Source: Acidobacteriota bacterium
GTDB lineage: Bacteria; Acidobacteriota; Blastocatellia; Pyrinomonadales; Pyrinomonadaceae
NCBI GenBank assembly: GCA_003223975.1
Contig: QHXS01000049.1
Location: 1 to 32,295 of the forward strand
Direction: 5' to 3'
DNA length: 32,295 nucleotides
Under the pieces are notes generated by a model. The model saw only the letters and a program-made list of their open reading frames with translations, did not search any database and was not told the DNA's origin. This document shows, piece by piece, positions 15,964-24,002 of the stretch. A program made the translations under genes and the position numbers. Within the stretch, counting starts at the first letter, position 1; every line of letters begins with the position of its first letter.

Positions 15964-17400
15964 TCAGCGAGTCCCCACAAGGCCTTGAACGGACTGAATA
16001 AGTTTTTCAGTGTCGTAGCCGACACCGTCTTTGAACACGATCTCGACCTTTTCGATGTCGGCGATATTAGCCGCGGGATTTCCTTTTATCACCATCAAGT
16101 CCGCTTGTTTGCCTGAGGCGATCGAACCGATGCGGGCGTCTTCACCAAGGAATATCGCACCATTCAGGCTCGCGATCTTGATCGCCTCAAGAGGCGTAAA
16201 ACCGGCTTCGACGAGGAGTTCAACTTCGCGCTGATCACCGAACCCGGCGACCACGCCTCCATTACCGGTCGGGTCCAGCCCGGCAATGAGCAAACCGCCT
16301 GCCTGAACGAATGCGCGTTCGAAATCCATCGATTTTTTGACCAGCGCGGCGACCGGAGAATTGGCCGGAATCCGGGCGCGATTTGATAAGTATCGAACCC
16401 TGGCGTCTGTCGACATCGTGTTAAGCATTCGCGGATTCAAGAGTGCCGCCGCCGAGCCGATGCCACTCGCCGTGATAGGAGCACCGGCTTCAAAAACGGG
16501 AAGCGTCGACGTTATAGCAACCTTTTTAGCGACTAGTGTTTTGATCGTTTCCTGCGCCGCTGGTCCATTAATATCGAGACTTAAGAGGCTGGCGTTAGCG
16601 CTTTGCGGGCACAGATCAGGCTTTTTGTCTGCAACGAAATCGGTGCTCGCGAGAAGTCCGTGTTCCAGATTGTCGATACCAATTTCTGCCGCTTCTTTGT
16701 ATGTTACCGAGCAAAGGTGCCCCGTAACTTTAAGCTTTCTTTTGTGCGCTTCTTCAACGGCGGCGCGCAACTCCTCGCGCGTGATGTTCATGTATGCTTT
16801 GAACGACGTCGCGCCTTGATCCGCCCAGAAGTTGACCATTTGCCGGGCGTTTTCCGGCCCGGTAAGTTCGTGCATTACAGGCGTAAACGAACCTTTGCCT
16901 TCGAGGTACGGAGCAGTGATATGCATCTTTGGCCCGATCATCCGCCCTGAATCGATTCGTTTCTTCACCTCGAGATCGGTGAAAGGCGTGACGCTGCCTG
17001 TCGTGCGGATCGTCGTAACGCCAAGCGCGAGGTAAAGCCGCGGGAAACTGATCGCCATGTCGGAATAGATCGGTGGATTGCCACCTTCGGGAAAAAAGAG
17101 ATGGTCGTGCATTCCCACCAGCCCAGGCAGAACTGTATAGCCGGTCAGATCGAGAACTTCTGCGCCGACTGGTATCGAGACGGATATCGCAGGTCCGATC
17201 GAACCGATCTTGTCGCCGATCAAAACGATGGTTTGGTTTTCGATAGCCGGCGCACCGGTGCCGTCGATGATGCGAACGTTCTTGAGCACAACGATCTTTG
17301 CGTTAACCCGAACGAATTGCTGGCTATCTCCGGCTGGTCCTTGTGCCAGAATGCTAACGACAGAACAAATACTGACGATGATCGTGAATATGGTCTTCAT
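15964..17400 (-). CDS. Exported amidohydrolase-superfamily protein (imidazolonepropionase-like)
   Basis: From the ATG at 17400 the protein has 478 residues with a signal peptide (MKTIFTIIVSICSVVSILAQ). The metal-dependent TIM-barrel features are all present: the HxH pair at His98 and His100 in LPGLVGMHDHLF, a bridging-lysine candidate Lys201 in SFKAYM, His228 in VTGHLC, and His247 in NLEHG. A later GLDPTGNGG carries the candidate catalytic aspartate. The C-terminal IASGKQADLMVIKGNPAANI is the usual return to the small beta domain. Relatives hydrolyse cyclic amides or dipeptides; the substrate here is unknown. An upstream TTG at 17415 is possible but would lengthen the signal peptide without need. 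The 143 bases upstream hold no gene. Confidence 0.87.
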   Translation of the reverse strand: MKTIFTIIVSICSVVSILAQGPAGDSQQFVRVNAKIVVLKNVRIIDGTGAPAIENQTIVLIGDKIGSIGPAISVSIPVGAEVLDLTGYTVLPGLVGMHDHLFFPEGGNPPIYSDMAISFPRLYLALGVTTIRTTGSVTPFTDLEVKKRIDSGRMIGPKMHITAPYLEGKGSFTPVMHELTGPENARQMVNFWADQGATSFKAYMNITREELRAAVEEAHKRKLKVTGHLCSVTYKEAAEIGIDNLEHGLLASTDFVADKKPDLCPQSANASLLSLDINGPAAQETIKTLVAKKVAITSTLPVFEAGAPITASGIGSAAALLNPRMLNTMSTDARVRYLSNRARIPANSPVAALVKKSMDFERAFVQAGGLLIAGLDPTGNGGVVAGFGDQREVELLVEAGFTPLEAIKIASLNGAIFLGEDARIGSIASGKQADLMVIKGNPAANIADIEKVEIVFKDGVGYDTEKLIQSVQGLVGTR

Positions 17401-17543
17401 TGATATTTTCGGCAACGAACTGAAGCGAAATTTGGCGAATAGACTCTAACCCAGACTCAGGTGCGAAAAGAGCGTTGAGCATCGCAAGAAACCCTCGACT
17501 TGCTTTGGACTACACGACGGTTCTAACTTTTTTCGATCAAAAA

Positions 17544-18134
17544 TTAGGACTTTGCAGCCGCGACGCCAAGCGAGGCTATTAACTTATCGCTTTTTTCAAC
17601 TATCGTGATCAGATCACGACGGGCTTGCAAACCGGAATTTGGGTCAGTCGGGCTTAGATTCACATTTTTTACAAAATCTCGGATCTCTTTACAGATGGAA
17701 AACATGTGCTCGGAAATCGCCTGGTTGGCAGGATCAGTATCGGCCTTTGCTTTTTCTTTTTCCTTCGGTAATTCCGGCAATGCAAGATTTGCGTTCAACT
17801 CTATCGCACGCAGCTTTACTTCTTCCGCAAGAGCAGTGATCTTTTTCGCATCCGCGGGACCGCTCGATGACATCATCGTCATCATTTCATTGTGCAGCAT
17901 CTGAAGCCGCTTGAACGCCTCATTGACGATCGCCAATCGTTCGTCTTTGTTCCGAGCTTTCGCCTTGTCTTTTTGTTGGCCGTCAATGATGCGGTTATTT
18001 TCCTGCAGCCGGCGAATATCATCCATTCGAGGATCTGACGCCTGAGAAACGGCCAGCCCGGCGAGGGCCGTAACTGACATAAGAAAAAACAACAAAACTC
18101 CGGCGACTTTCCTGAGTGGGAATACTTCGTTCAT
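17544..18134 (-). CDS. Exported helical protein of unknown function
   Basis: The 196-residue protein has a signal peptide (KVAGVLLFFLMSVTALAGLA, cleavage near VSQAS). A largely helical, highly charged mature part follows (DDIRRLQENNRIIDGQQKDK, then AFKRLQMLHNEMMTMM and LAEEVKLRAIELNANL). A low-complexity Lys/Glu stretch lies near residue 125 (PKEKEKAKAD). It is probably periplasmic; no family is recognised. A good ribosome binding site (TAGGAGC, about six bases before the ATG) fixes the start. The stop codon lies in an A/T-rich inverted repeat (17523-17547) that could slow or end transcription. The start is divergent from the HinP1I-like gene, with 194 bases between. Confidence 0.75.
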   Translation of the reverse strand: MNEVFPLRKVAGVLLFFLMSVTALAGLAVSQASDPRMDDIRRLQENNRIIDGQQKDKAKARNKDERLAIVNEAFKRLQMLHNEMMTMMSSSGPADAKKITALAEEVKLRAIELNANLALPELPKEKEKAKADTDPANQAISEHMFSICKEIRDFVKNVNLSPTDPNSGLQARRDLITIVEKSDKLIASLGVAAAKS

Positions 18135-18280
18135 TTCTTGCTCCTAATTTTGAACGACCGAAAAACGTGCAGAAACTTCGACCGTATTCATTATTTTGGA
18201 CAGGATAACGCCGTCGGCGACTGTCAGTCAAGAATGGCAGCTCGGCACGGGAACTTAGCAAATCGAGAGCGCAATGTGCG

Positions 18281-18309
18281 TTGATATCGGGCCCGAGCTT
18301 GGCTATTAT
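18281..18309 (+). promoter_or_regulatory. Strong sigma70-like promoter for the HinP1I-like gene
   Basis: TTGATA (18281-18286) and TATTAT (18304-18309) are separated by exactly 17 bases, each one mismatch from consensus. Transcription would begin near 18316, where a GGAG ribosome binding site (18316-18319) lies nine bases before the ATG at 18329. The gene therefore appears to be expressed on its own from the divergent intergenic region. Confidence 0.6.
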
Positions 18310-18328
18310 CAAGCCGGAGATTTTGGCG

Positions 18329-19150
18329 ATGCGTGCGACACGAACCTCATCCTTATTTTTGTTTTTTCTCATCGGAGCCTTTGCGTTCGTTTCGGCTCAA
18401 TCGCAAGCGATCAAGGAAGCCGTTGACCTTGGGTCGAAGACGGCGAAGGACGGATTTAAAAATGAAGACGAGATCAGAGACAAATTTAACAATTGGCGGA
18501 GCGATGTCGACGCGAAAAACTGGCTTGCGTCGATGAATTACAGGATTGGCGAAATCGAGAGTGTTATCGCCTCAAAACCGCACGGGGAAAAGGCCGATGT
18601 CGAGGTCAAGGTCAAAACAAGGAGCGGCGAAAAAACGGAAGGGATCTCGATCAAACTCGTCAGCAGCCCGACCGGGTTTAATCAGATCGACAAGCGCTGG
18701 TTATCGCATTACGTAAAAATGTGGAAGATCGGTGCCGATACCGAATACGCCCTCAAATTGTTTGTAGGCGAAATACCGCCTGTAAGACTGGGACGCGATC
18801 CGAGACGGATGTACCTTAACGAACTTGACCAGACGTCACAGGTCGCCGTAGTAGATTTTTTTACAATGCATAAAGAAGAGATAGTGTCTGACCTTTTTCA
18901 GGGCAACGGCGTTCATGCTGCCGGTTGGGTAATGGTAGCTTTCAAGGCAACCGCGAATACACGCTGGGCAATACGAACCTCGGCAGACACCATTAAGTTT
19001 TTCGGTGATGGAAAAGTTGAAATTACGCGTGCCGGCAATCTGAAGATCGGGCGTGTCACGATGCAGCGAAAAGGGGGCGATGGGGGCCGCGAGACCGCGA
19101 AGATGCTTCAGTTCAAGATCAATCCAGTTCAGCTATTTGATTTGAAGTAG
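18329..19150 (+). CDS. HinP1I-family type II restriction endonuclease carrying a Sec signal peptide
   Basis: The mature part matches R.HinP1I (recognises GCGC), as recalled, over its whole length. Landmarks are VDLGSKTAKDGFKNE (residues 32-46), GFNQIDKRWLSHYVKMWK (116-133) and VTMQRKGGDGGRETAKMLQF (243-262). A DPRRMYLNEL stretch (157-166) and a GWVMVAFKATANTRW stretch (199-213) lie between them. The catalytic core is Asp90, then 16 residues, then Ser107-Ile-Lys109; HinP1I has a Gln at the Ser position and a slightly longer spacer. In front lies a textbook signal peptide (MRATRTSSLFLFFLIGAFAF, cleavage after VSA at residue 23). The mature length of 250 is close to the 247 of HinP1I. The mature protein has no cysteine. 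No methyltransferase is nearby. The ATG is set by a GGAG nine bases upstream. Confidence 0.88.
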   Translation: MRATRTSSLFLFFLIGAFAFVSAQSQAIKEAVDLGSKTAKDGFKNEDEIRDKFNNWRSDVDAKNWLASMNYRIGEIESVIASKPHGEKADVEVKVKTRSGEKTEGISIKLVSSPTGFNQIDKRWLSHYVKMWKIGADTEYALKLFVGEIPPVRLGRDPRRMYLNELDQTSQVAVVDFFTMHKEEIVSDLFQGNGVHAAGWVMVAFKATANTRWAIRTSADTIKFFGDGKVEITRAGNLKIGRVTMQRKGGDGGRETAKMLQFKINPVQLFDLK

Positions 19151-19340
19151 AACCTCCCGCCGCCGACACAGTCCCGATGCATTTTTCAAAGGAGCAAATA
19201 ATTGGTTCGCTGACAATAGCAATGATAATTCTAGGAATCGTTCTATTACGATTCGTTGTATTCGTGTGAAAATCTGCCACTCCGAAACGTTCTACAGCTC
19301 CTGTGCGTATCAGTCGCAATTCAAATCCCGGAGTAACGTA

Positions 19341-20249
19341 ATGAAATGTCTTTTTGTATTGACGGCAGTGGCGATCGCTTCGATCTCTTTGCACGCGCAG
19401 GACGCTCCGAAGATGTTCTATCAGGACGTAGCATGGTCGCCGGACGGAAAATACATTTCCGCCACCGGATTACATGATTACGCGAAGGACACAGATGGAT
19501 TCAAAACGGACATTTACGTGATGCGGACAGATGGATCGAATCTCACAAAGATCACTGACGACGTGAATAATGACTATTACACTTCACTCTCGAAAAAGCG
19601 GATCGCTTATAGTTCCGGATTGCCGAAATCACAGCAAACGAGCATTTTCACAGCGAACCTCGATGGCTCGGATCGACGACAGATCACCCCGAGCACGGGA
19701 AAAGATTCAGCCCCAGCCTTTTCTCCTAACGCCAAACAGATCGCATTCATGTCTGTCCGCGATGCTGGAAAATATCAGATCTACGTGATGAAAATAGACG
19801 GCTCGGAAGTAAGAAAGCTTACGGATGATCCATCAACTTCGTTTTGCAATCCCCAGTGGTCCCCGGACGGCAAACGCATTCTTTTCTACACCGACAAGGG
19901 CGACCGGAAAGATCAGGTTTGGGTGATGGAGGTCGACGGGTCAAACAAAAGGCTCCTGACCGGCGGAATCGCACACAATATTTTTCCGGGCTGGTCGCCA
20001 GATGGAAAGAAGGTGATATTCAGCAGCTCGAATCGCGACGGCGGAAACGCAAGCTACGTGGATGGCAGCTACCTTTATACCGTCAATGCAGATGGGTCGG
20101 GATTCGCTCCGCTGGGCAAGATCAAAAGCTTTTTCGCGCGATTTTCGCCCGATGGCAAAAAGCTTGCGTACATTACCGGTGGTTTTCCCGAATCGTCGAT
20201 CTACGTCGCAAATGCGGATGGAACTGGCCCAACTAAGATCACGAAATGA
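19341..20249 (+). CDS. Exported TolB-like beta-propeller (PD40 repeats)
   Basis: Starting at the ATG at 19341 the product has 302 residues with a signal peptide (MKCLFVLTAVAIASISLHAQ). It consists of repeated propeller blades of the WD40-like PD40 type, each with a WSPDGK or FSPDGK core. These are AWSPDGKYIS, AFSPNAKQIA, QWSPDGKRIL, GWSPDGKKVI and RFSPDGKKLA, alternating with IYVMRTDGSN-type strands. This resembles the C-terminal domain of TolB without its N-terminal domain. It is likely a periplasmic or surface binding module; the partner is unknown. GGAG at 19330-19333, seven bases before the ATG, supports this start over an upstream in-frame one at 19266. The stop directly abuts that of the convergent GH92 gene. 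Confidence 0.87.
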   Translation: MKCLFVLTAVAIASISLHAQDAPKMFYQDVAWSPDGKYISATGLHDYAKDTDGFKTDIYVMRTDGSNLTKITDDVNNDYYTSLSKKRIAYSSGLPKSQQTSIFTANLDGSDRRQITPSTGKDSAPAFSPNAKQIAFMSVRDAGKYQIYVMKIDGSEVRKLTDDPSTSFCNPQWSPDGKRILFYTDKGDRKDQVWVMEVDGSNKRLLTGGIAHNIFPGWSPDGKKVIFSSSNRDGGNASYVDGSYLYTVNADGSGFAPLGKIKSFFARFSPDGKKLAYITGGFPESSIYVANADGTGPTKITK

Positions 20250-22598
20250 TCAGCGGTCGGGCTTGTCGTCCATGAAGAAAACAAGCTTGCCGCCGCCAGT
20301 GATCTCGTTGTAGGTAATGTAGTTTCGATCGACACGGCGGCCGTTCAACTCAACCCTTTTCACATAGACGTTCTTTTCGCTTTGATCTTTTGCTTCGATC
20401 GTAAGTGTGCGGCCGCTTTCGAGCTTGATCGTCGCTGTCTTTATCGCAGGACTTCCGAGCATATATTGACCCGACGCCGGTGCGACCGGATAAAAACCCA
20501 ATGCCGAGAAAAGATACCAAGCGGACATTTGTCCGCAGTCATCGTTTCCGCCGAGTCCGTCAGGTGTAGGTTTGTACTGATGTTCGAGGATCATTCGAAC
20601 TCGTTCCTGCGTTTTCCACGCATCGTCTGTCCAGTCATAAAGGTACGCAACGTGATGCGCAGGTTCGTTGCCGTGGATGTAACCGCCGATGATGCCGTCG
20701 CGTGTTATGTCTTCCGTCTCCGCAAAAAATTCGTCAGGCAAATGCATCGTGAAAAGTTCATCGAGGTGCGCAGCAAACTTTTTCTTACCGCCCATCTTAT
20801 CGATCAACTCGCCCGGCGCATGCGGCACATAGAGGCTGTAGTTCCACGCATTTCCCTCAATAAATCCCTGGCCCTCGGTTTTCAGCGGGTCGAAAACTTC
20901 CCCGAATTTGCCGTTACTCATTCTAGGTCGGGTAAATCCGGAAGACGAGTCGTACACGTTTTTCCAGTTCTCGGAACGCTTGATAAATTCCTTATAAACA
21001 GATTCCCGTCCCAGCGTCTTTGCTGCCTGTGCTATCGCCCAGTCGTCGTATGCGTACTCGAGCGTTTTCGAGACTGAGGACGAGTTTTTGTCTTCGGGTA
21101 CATAGCCCAGCTTCATGTAGTATTCGAGTCCGTCGTAGTAATTCGTCTTAGCGGTCTGCGCCATCGCGTCAAGCGCTTTGCTGGCTTCTGGCCCGGTGAG
21201 ATTTCCCGTGACTATCGCGTCGGCGATCACCGAAACACTGTGGTAGCCGATCATGCACCAATTCTCGTTCGCGTAATGCGACCAGACCGGCAGCATCTTG
21301 TGAACGCTCTGGTCGTAATGGGCCATCATCGACCGGATCATGTCACGATTGCGCGTCGGGTGAATAATGTTCAGCAGCGGATGAAGGGCGCGGTAGGTGT
21401 CCCAAAGCGAGAAGGTCGTGTAGTTGGTAAACGCCTGGAGCGCGGGTGTCCCGCCTGCAATTCCGCGATTGCTTTCTGAGAACCTTTGTAACGAATTATG
21501 GACATTCTGATCCAGCCCTTTGTATTGCCCGTCTGCGTCCATGTAAACCGTCGGCGAGAGCATGGCGTGATAAACCGCGGTATAGAAATTGATCTGCTCG
21601 CCTTTGTCGATCGTCGTGACAGCGATCTTGCCTAGCTCGCGATTCCACGCGGCCTGAGCCTCGGTCTTTGTTCTTCCGAAATCCCAGTGCGGGATTTCAG
21701 CTTTCAGATTTGCGAGGGCACCGTTTGTTGAGACCGGCGACAACGCGAACTTTATCTTTACCTTTTCATTTCGCGAGGTTTTGAAATCGAAATGCGCACG
21801 GATCTGTTTTCCAGCTATCTCGGGAAAGTTTTTCGTCTGGTCGAACTTTCGCCAAAAGCCCTTGTAATCTTCTCGACCGAAATTCTTGAAACCATAAGAG
21901 GCAAACGGCTTTGAAAATTCCATCGCAAAGTAAACGGTTCTCGTTCGAGCCCAGCCGTTCGTTTGGCGATAGCCGACAACCGTATGGTCATTCTCAACCC
22001 GCACGAACGTCCAAACATTCTTATCGTCGTAATTGTAAATGCCATGCATTAGGTCGAGGATGATGTGCGAGTTGTCCGATGAAGGAAATGTGTACTGATG
22101 AAAGCCGACACGGGTAGTAGCGGTCATTTCTGCGAGAATGTTGTCGTCATCGAGCTTGACCCTGTAGTATCCTGCTTCGGCAGTTTCGTTTGTGTGCGAA
22201 TACGCGGATCGAAAACCGTTTTCGGGTGAGCCTTTTGCTCCGGGCTCCATTTGCAGTTCGCCGACGGTCGGCATTATCAAAAAATCGCCCAGGTCGCTGT
22301 GTCCTGTTCCGCTGAAATGCGTATGCGAAAATCCAACGATCTCGCGATCATCATATTGGTAACCGGCGCAGTAACGGTAAGTTTCCTTATTATATTTCCC
22401 GCCAATGTTATGCGGCTGCTCGTCGGTGTCGGGTGAAAGCTGAACCGACCCGAACGGTACTGTCGCACCCGGAAACGTATGCCCCATCCGCTGGGTGCCG
22501 ATCAGCGGATTTACGTACTGAACGTAGTTGTCCCGCGATTGTCCGAGCAGTTGAATCTGAAACGAAAACGCCACGATGACGACGGCTAGCTTCTTCAT
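20250..22598 (-). CDS. Exported GH92-family alpha-mannosidase
   Basis: GH92 enzymes are calcium-dependent exo-alpha-mannosidases acting on glycans outside the cytoplasm. The 782-residue protein from the ATG at 22598 has a signal peptide (MKKLAVVIVAFSFQIQLLGQ). The N-terminal landmark NPLIGTQRMGHTFPGATVPF is followed by VGFSHTHFSGTGHSDLGDF. The C-terminal catalytic region has HGNEPAHHVAYLYD, whose Glu is the expected acid. NDDCGQMSAWYLFSALGFYP begins at residue 685 and carries the Asp pair of the general base. It is full length. An upstream TTG-type start (22661) is unneeded. The gene ends exactly at the end of the convergent TolB-like gene and is divergent from miaA. Confidence 0.93.
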   Translation of the reverse strand: MKKLAVVIVAFSFQIQLLGQSRDNYVQYVNPLIGTQRMGHTFPGATVPFGSVQLSPDTDEQPHNIGGKYNKETYRYCAGYQYDDREIVGFSHTHFSGTGHSDLGDFLIMPTVGELQMEPGAKGSPENGFRSAYSHTNETAEAGYYRVKLDDDNILAEMTATTRVGFHQYTFPSSDNSHIILDLMHGIYNYDDKNVWTFVRVENDHTVVGYRQTNGWARTRTVYFAMEFSKPFASYGFKNFGREDYKGFWRKFDQTKNFPEIAGKQIRAHFDFKTSRNEKVKIKFALSPVSTNGALANLKAEIPHWDFGRTKTEAQAAWNRELGKIAVTTIDKGEQINFYTAVYHAMLSPTVYMDADGQYKGLDQNVHNSLQRFSESNRGIAGGTPALQAFTNYTTFSLWDTYRALHPLLNIIHPTRNRDMIRSMMAHYDQSVHKMLPVWSHYANENWCMIGYHSVSVIADAIVTGNLTGPEASKALDAMAQTAKTNYYDGLEYYMKLGYVPEDKNSSSVSKTLEYAYDDWAIAQAAKTLGRESVYKEFIKRSENWKNVYDSSSGFTRPRMSNGKFGEVFDPLKTEGQGFIEGNAWNYSLYVPHAPGELIDKMGGKKKFAAHLDELFTMHLPDEFFAETEDITRDGIIGGYIHGNEPAHHVAYLYDWTDDAWKTQERVRMILEHQYKPTPDGLGGNDDCGQMSAWYLFSALGFYPVAPASGQYMLGSPAIKTATIKLESGRTLTIEAKDQSEKNVYVKRVELNGRRVDRNYITYNEITGGGKLVFFMDDKPDR

Positions 22599-22702
22599 GT
22601 TTTGATATTTGCGATTCGAATCGACTGTGAACTGAAACCTGATAATTGATAATTTATGCATGACCGATCAAGAAGTCGAAACGCATACGAACTATTTTCG
22701 AT

Positions 22703-23674
22703 ATGCTAACCTTTCCAATCGTGAAAACACGAGCAGATTCCAAACCGATCTACGCCATTGCAGGGCCGACCTGTTCGGGCAAAACCGCGCTTTCGGTCCG
22801 GCTTGCAAAACATGTCGGTGGGGAGATCGTGAATTTCGATTCGGTTCAGCTTTATAGGGGAATCAATATCGCGACGGCCAAGCCGTCCGAAGAAGAAAAG
22901 CAGGGAATTTCGCATCATCTGTTCGATTACGTGGATCCGAATGTTGATTATACTGCTGCAGATTGGGCGGCCGACGCGATAAAGGTCCTCGGGGAGATAG
23001 AAGATCGCGGCAATGTGCCAATTTTGGTTGGGGGCACGGGGTTCTATCTTCGGACGCTGCGTCAGCCGCTTTTCGAAAGCCCCAAAACGGATCAAACCTT
23101 ACGCGAACGGCTTAGGTCGATACGCGAACGCCGCGGGGCAGAACATCTTTACCGCTTGCTGGTACGTGTCGACCCCGAACTTGCGGCGAATTTGCCTACA
23201 AAAGACTATGTCAGGGTCATGCGTGGTTTGGAGGTTTATTTTCAGACCGGCGAGCGGCTTTCGGCAAAACAGGCGAACCGACTCGAACCCCCCGACTTTG
23301 CTGATCGAATCAAGCTTTTCGTATTAAACCCACCGCGCGAAGAGCTTTACGAAAAAATTAACAAACGAACGGAAGCGCATTTCGAGAACGGCTTGGTCGA
23401 AGAGGTGAAAAAACTACTCGAAAGTAGTGTAAACCCAGCGAGAAATGCCCTTGGGGCCCACGCTTATCGTCGTGTTTGCGAATATTTACGCGGGACGCGT
23501 GACCTTGTGTCGGCTATCGAACAGAGCAAACAGGACATTCGGAACTATGCTAAGCGGCAATTTACCTGGTTTCGACGAGAAGAAGATGCCATCTGGTTAA
23601 GCGGTTTTGGCGATGAAGAGCCCGGTTGGACCGATATTTTGCGTGCAATTACTGCATCAAATTCGGTCAAATAG
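22703..23674 (+). CDS. miaA: tRNA dimethylallyltransferase
   Basis: MiaA transfers a dimethylallyl group to A37 of tRNAs that read codons starting with U. The 323-residue protein has the P-loop AIAGPTCSGKTALSVRLA (Cys where Ala is common). It then has FDSVQLYRGINIATAKPS, where Asp45 is the expected catalytic base, and HHLFDYVDPNVDYTAADW. VGGTGFYLRTL and YVRVMRGLEVYFQTG are also conserved. The usual late GYKE motif is altered to ALGAHAYRRVCEYLRG. Length is typical. The ATG has no ribosome binding site. Hfq follows, as in many bacteria, but with its own promoter. Confidence 0.94.
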   Translation: MLTFPIVKTRADSKPIYAIAGPTCSGKTALSVRLAKHVGGEIVNFDSVQLYRGINIATAKPSEEEKQGISHHLFDYVDPNVDYTAADWAADAIKVLGEIEDRGNVPILVGGTGFYLRTLRQPLFESPKTDQTLRERLRSIRERRGAEHLYRLLVRVDPELAANLPTKDYVRVMRGLEVYFQTGERLSAKQANRLEPPDFADRIKLFVLNPPREELYEKINKRTEAHFENGLVEEVKKLLESSVNPARNALGAHAYRRVCEYLRGTRDLVSAIEQSKQDIRNYAKRQFTWFRREEDAIWLSGFGDEEPGWTDILRAITASNSVK

Positions 23675-23711
23675 TGCTGTAAAAGTAATTTATATACGTT
23701 TTCGTTAAATC

Positions 23712-23720
23712 TGATATAAT
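23712..23720 (+). promoter_or_regulatory. Extended -10 promoter for hfq
   Basis: TGATATAAT (23712-23720) combines a TGn extension with a perfect TATAAT. The -35 region (ATATAC, 23692-23697) is poor, as is common for extended -10 promoters. The predicted start near 23727 gives hfq a leader of about 38 bases, so hfq can be made independently of miaA. Confidence 0.6.
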
Positions 23721-23764
23721 TCTCGACGCCATTATAAACTTAAGAAACTAAACGGGAAATTGTC

Positions 23765-23995
23765 ATGGATAAGCCTGCTGCCCAGAACATTCAGGATGCT
23801 TTTTTAAATTCCGCGAGACGCGAAAGGATAAATGTGGTTATTCACTTGCTCCAAGGAGCCACTCTTTCGGGCCGGATAAAAAGCTTCGACAAATTCTCGG
23901 TGCTGCTGGATGTCGGCGGCCAAGACGTGCTGATCTTCAAACACTCGATCTCGACGATCTCGCAAGAAAGGAAGGGCGAGATCGCTACCGCGTAA
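23765..23995 (+). CDS. hfq: RNA chaperone Hfq
   Basis: Hfq is a hexameric Sm-like protein that helps small RNAs pair with mRNAs. The 76-residue product has the N-terminal helix QNIQDAFLNSARRERI, the Sm1 motif LLQGATLSGRIKSFDKFSVLLD and the Sm2 motif VLIFKHSISTISQ. The consensus YKHAIST appears here as FKHSIST, and the initial QD/PFLN patch is mostly kept. The C-terminal tail is short (ERKGEIATA), like that of non-enteric Hfq. The ATG is preceded by GGGAA seven bases upstream. Tmk starts eight bases after the stop, so hfq, tmk and holB may be cotranscribed. Confidence 0.93.
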   Translation: MDKPAAQNIQDAFLNSARRERINVVIHLLQGATLSGRIKSFDKFSVLLDVGGQDVLIFKHSISTISQERKGEIATA

Positions 23996-24002
23996 GCCAA
24001 CT

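Noticed and set aside
18281-18328. Using the upstream in-frame TTG at 18281 as the start of the HinP1I-like gene
   Set aside because: That TTG is part of the -35 hexamer of a good promoter. The ATG at 18329 has a ribosome binding site and gives a proper signal peptide.
19151-19340. Short open frames between the HinP1I-like gene and the TolB-like gene
   Set aside because: They overlap the starts and ends of the real genes and have no ribosome binding site or recognised motif.
20250-20260. The abutting stop codons of the TolB-like and GH92 genes as a sign of truncation
   Set aside because: Both proteins are of full length for their families. Tight convergent ends also occur at larB and the protease gene, so this is just compact packing.
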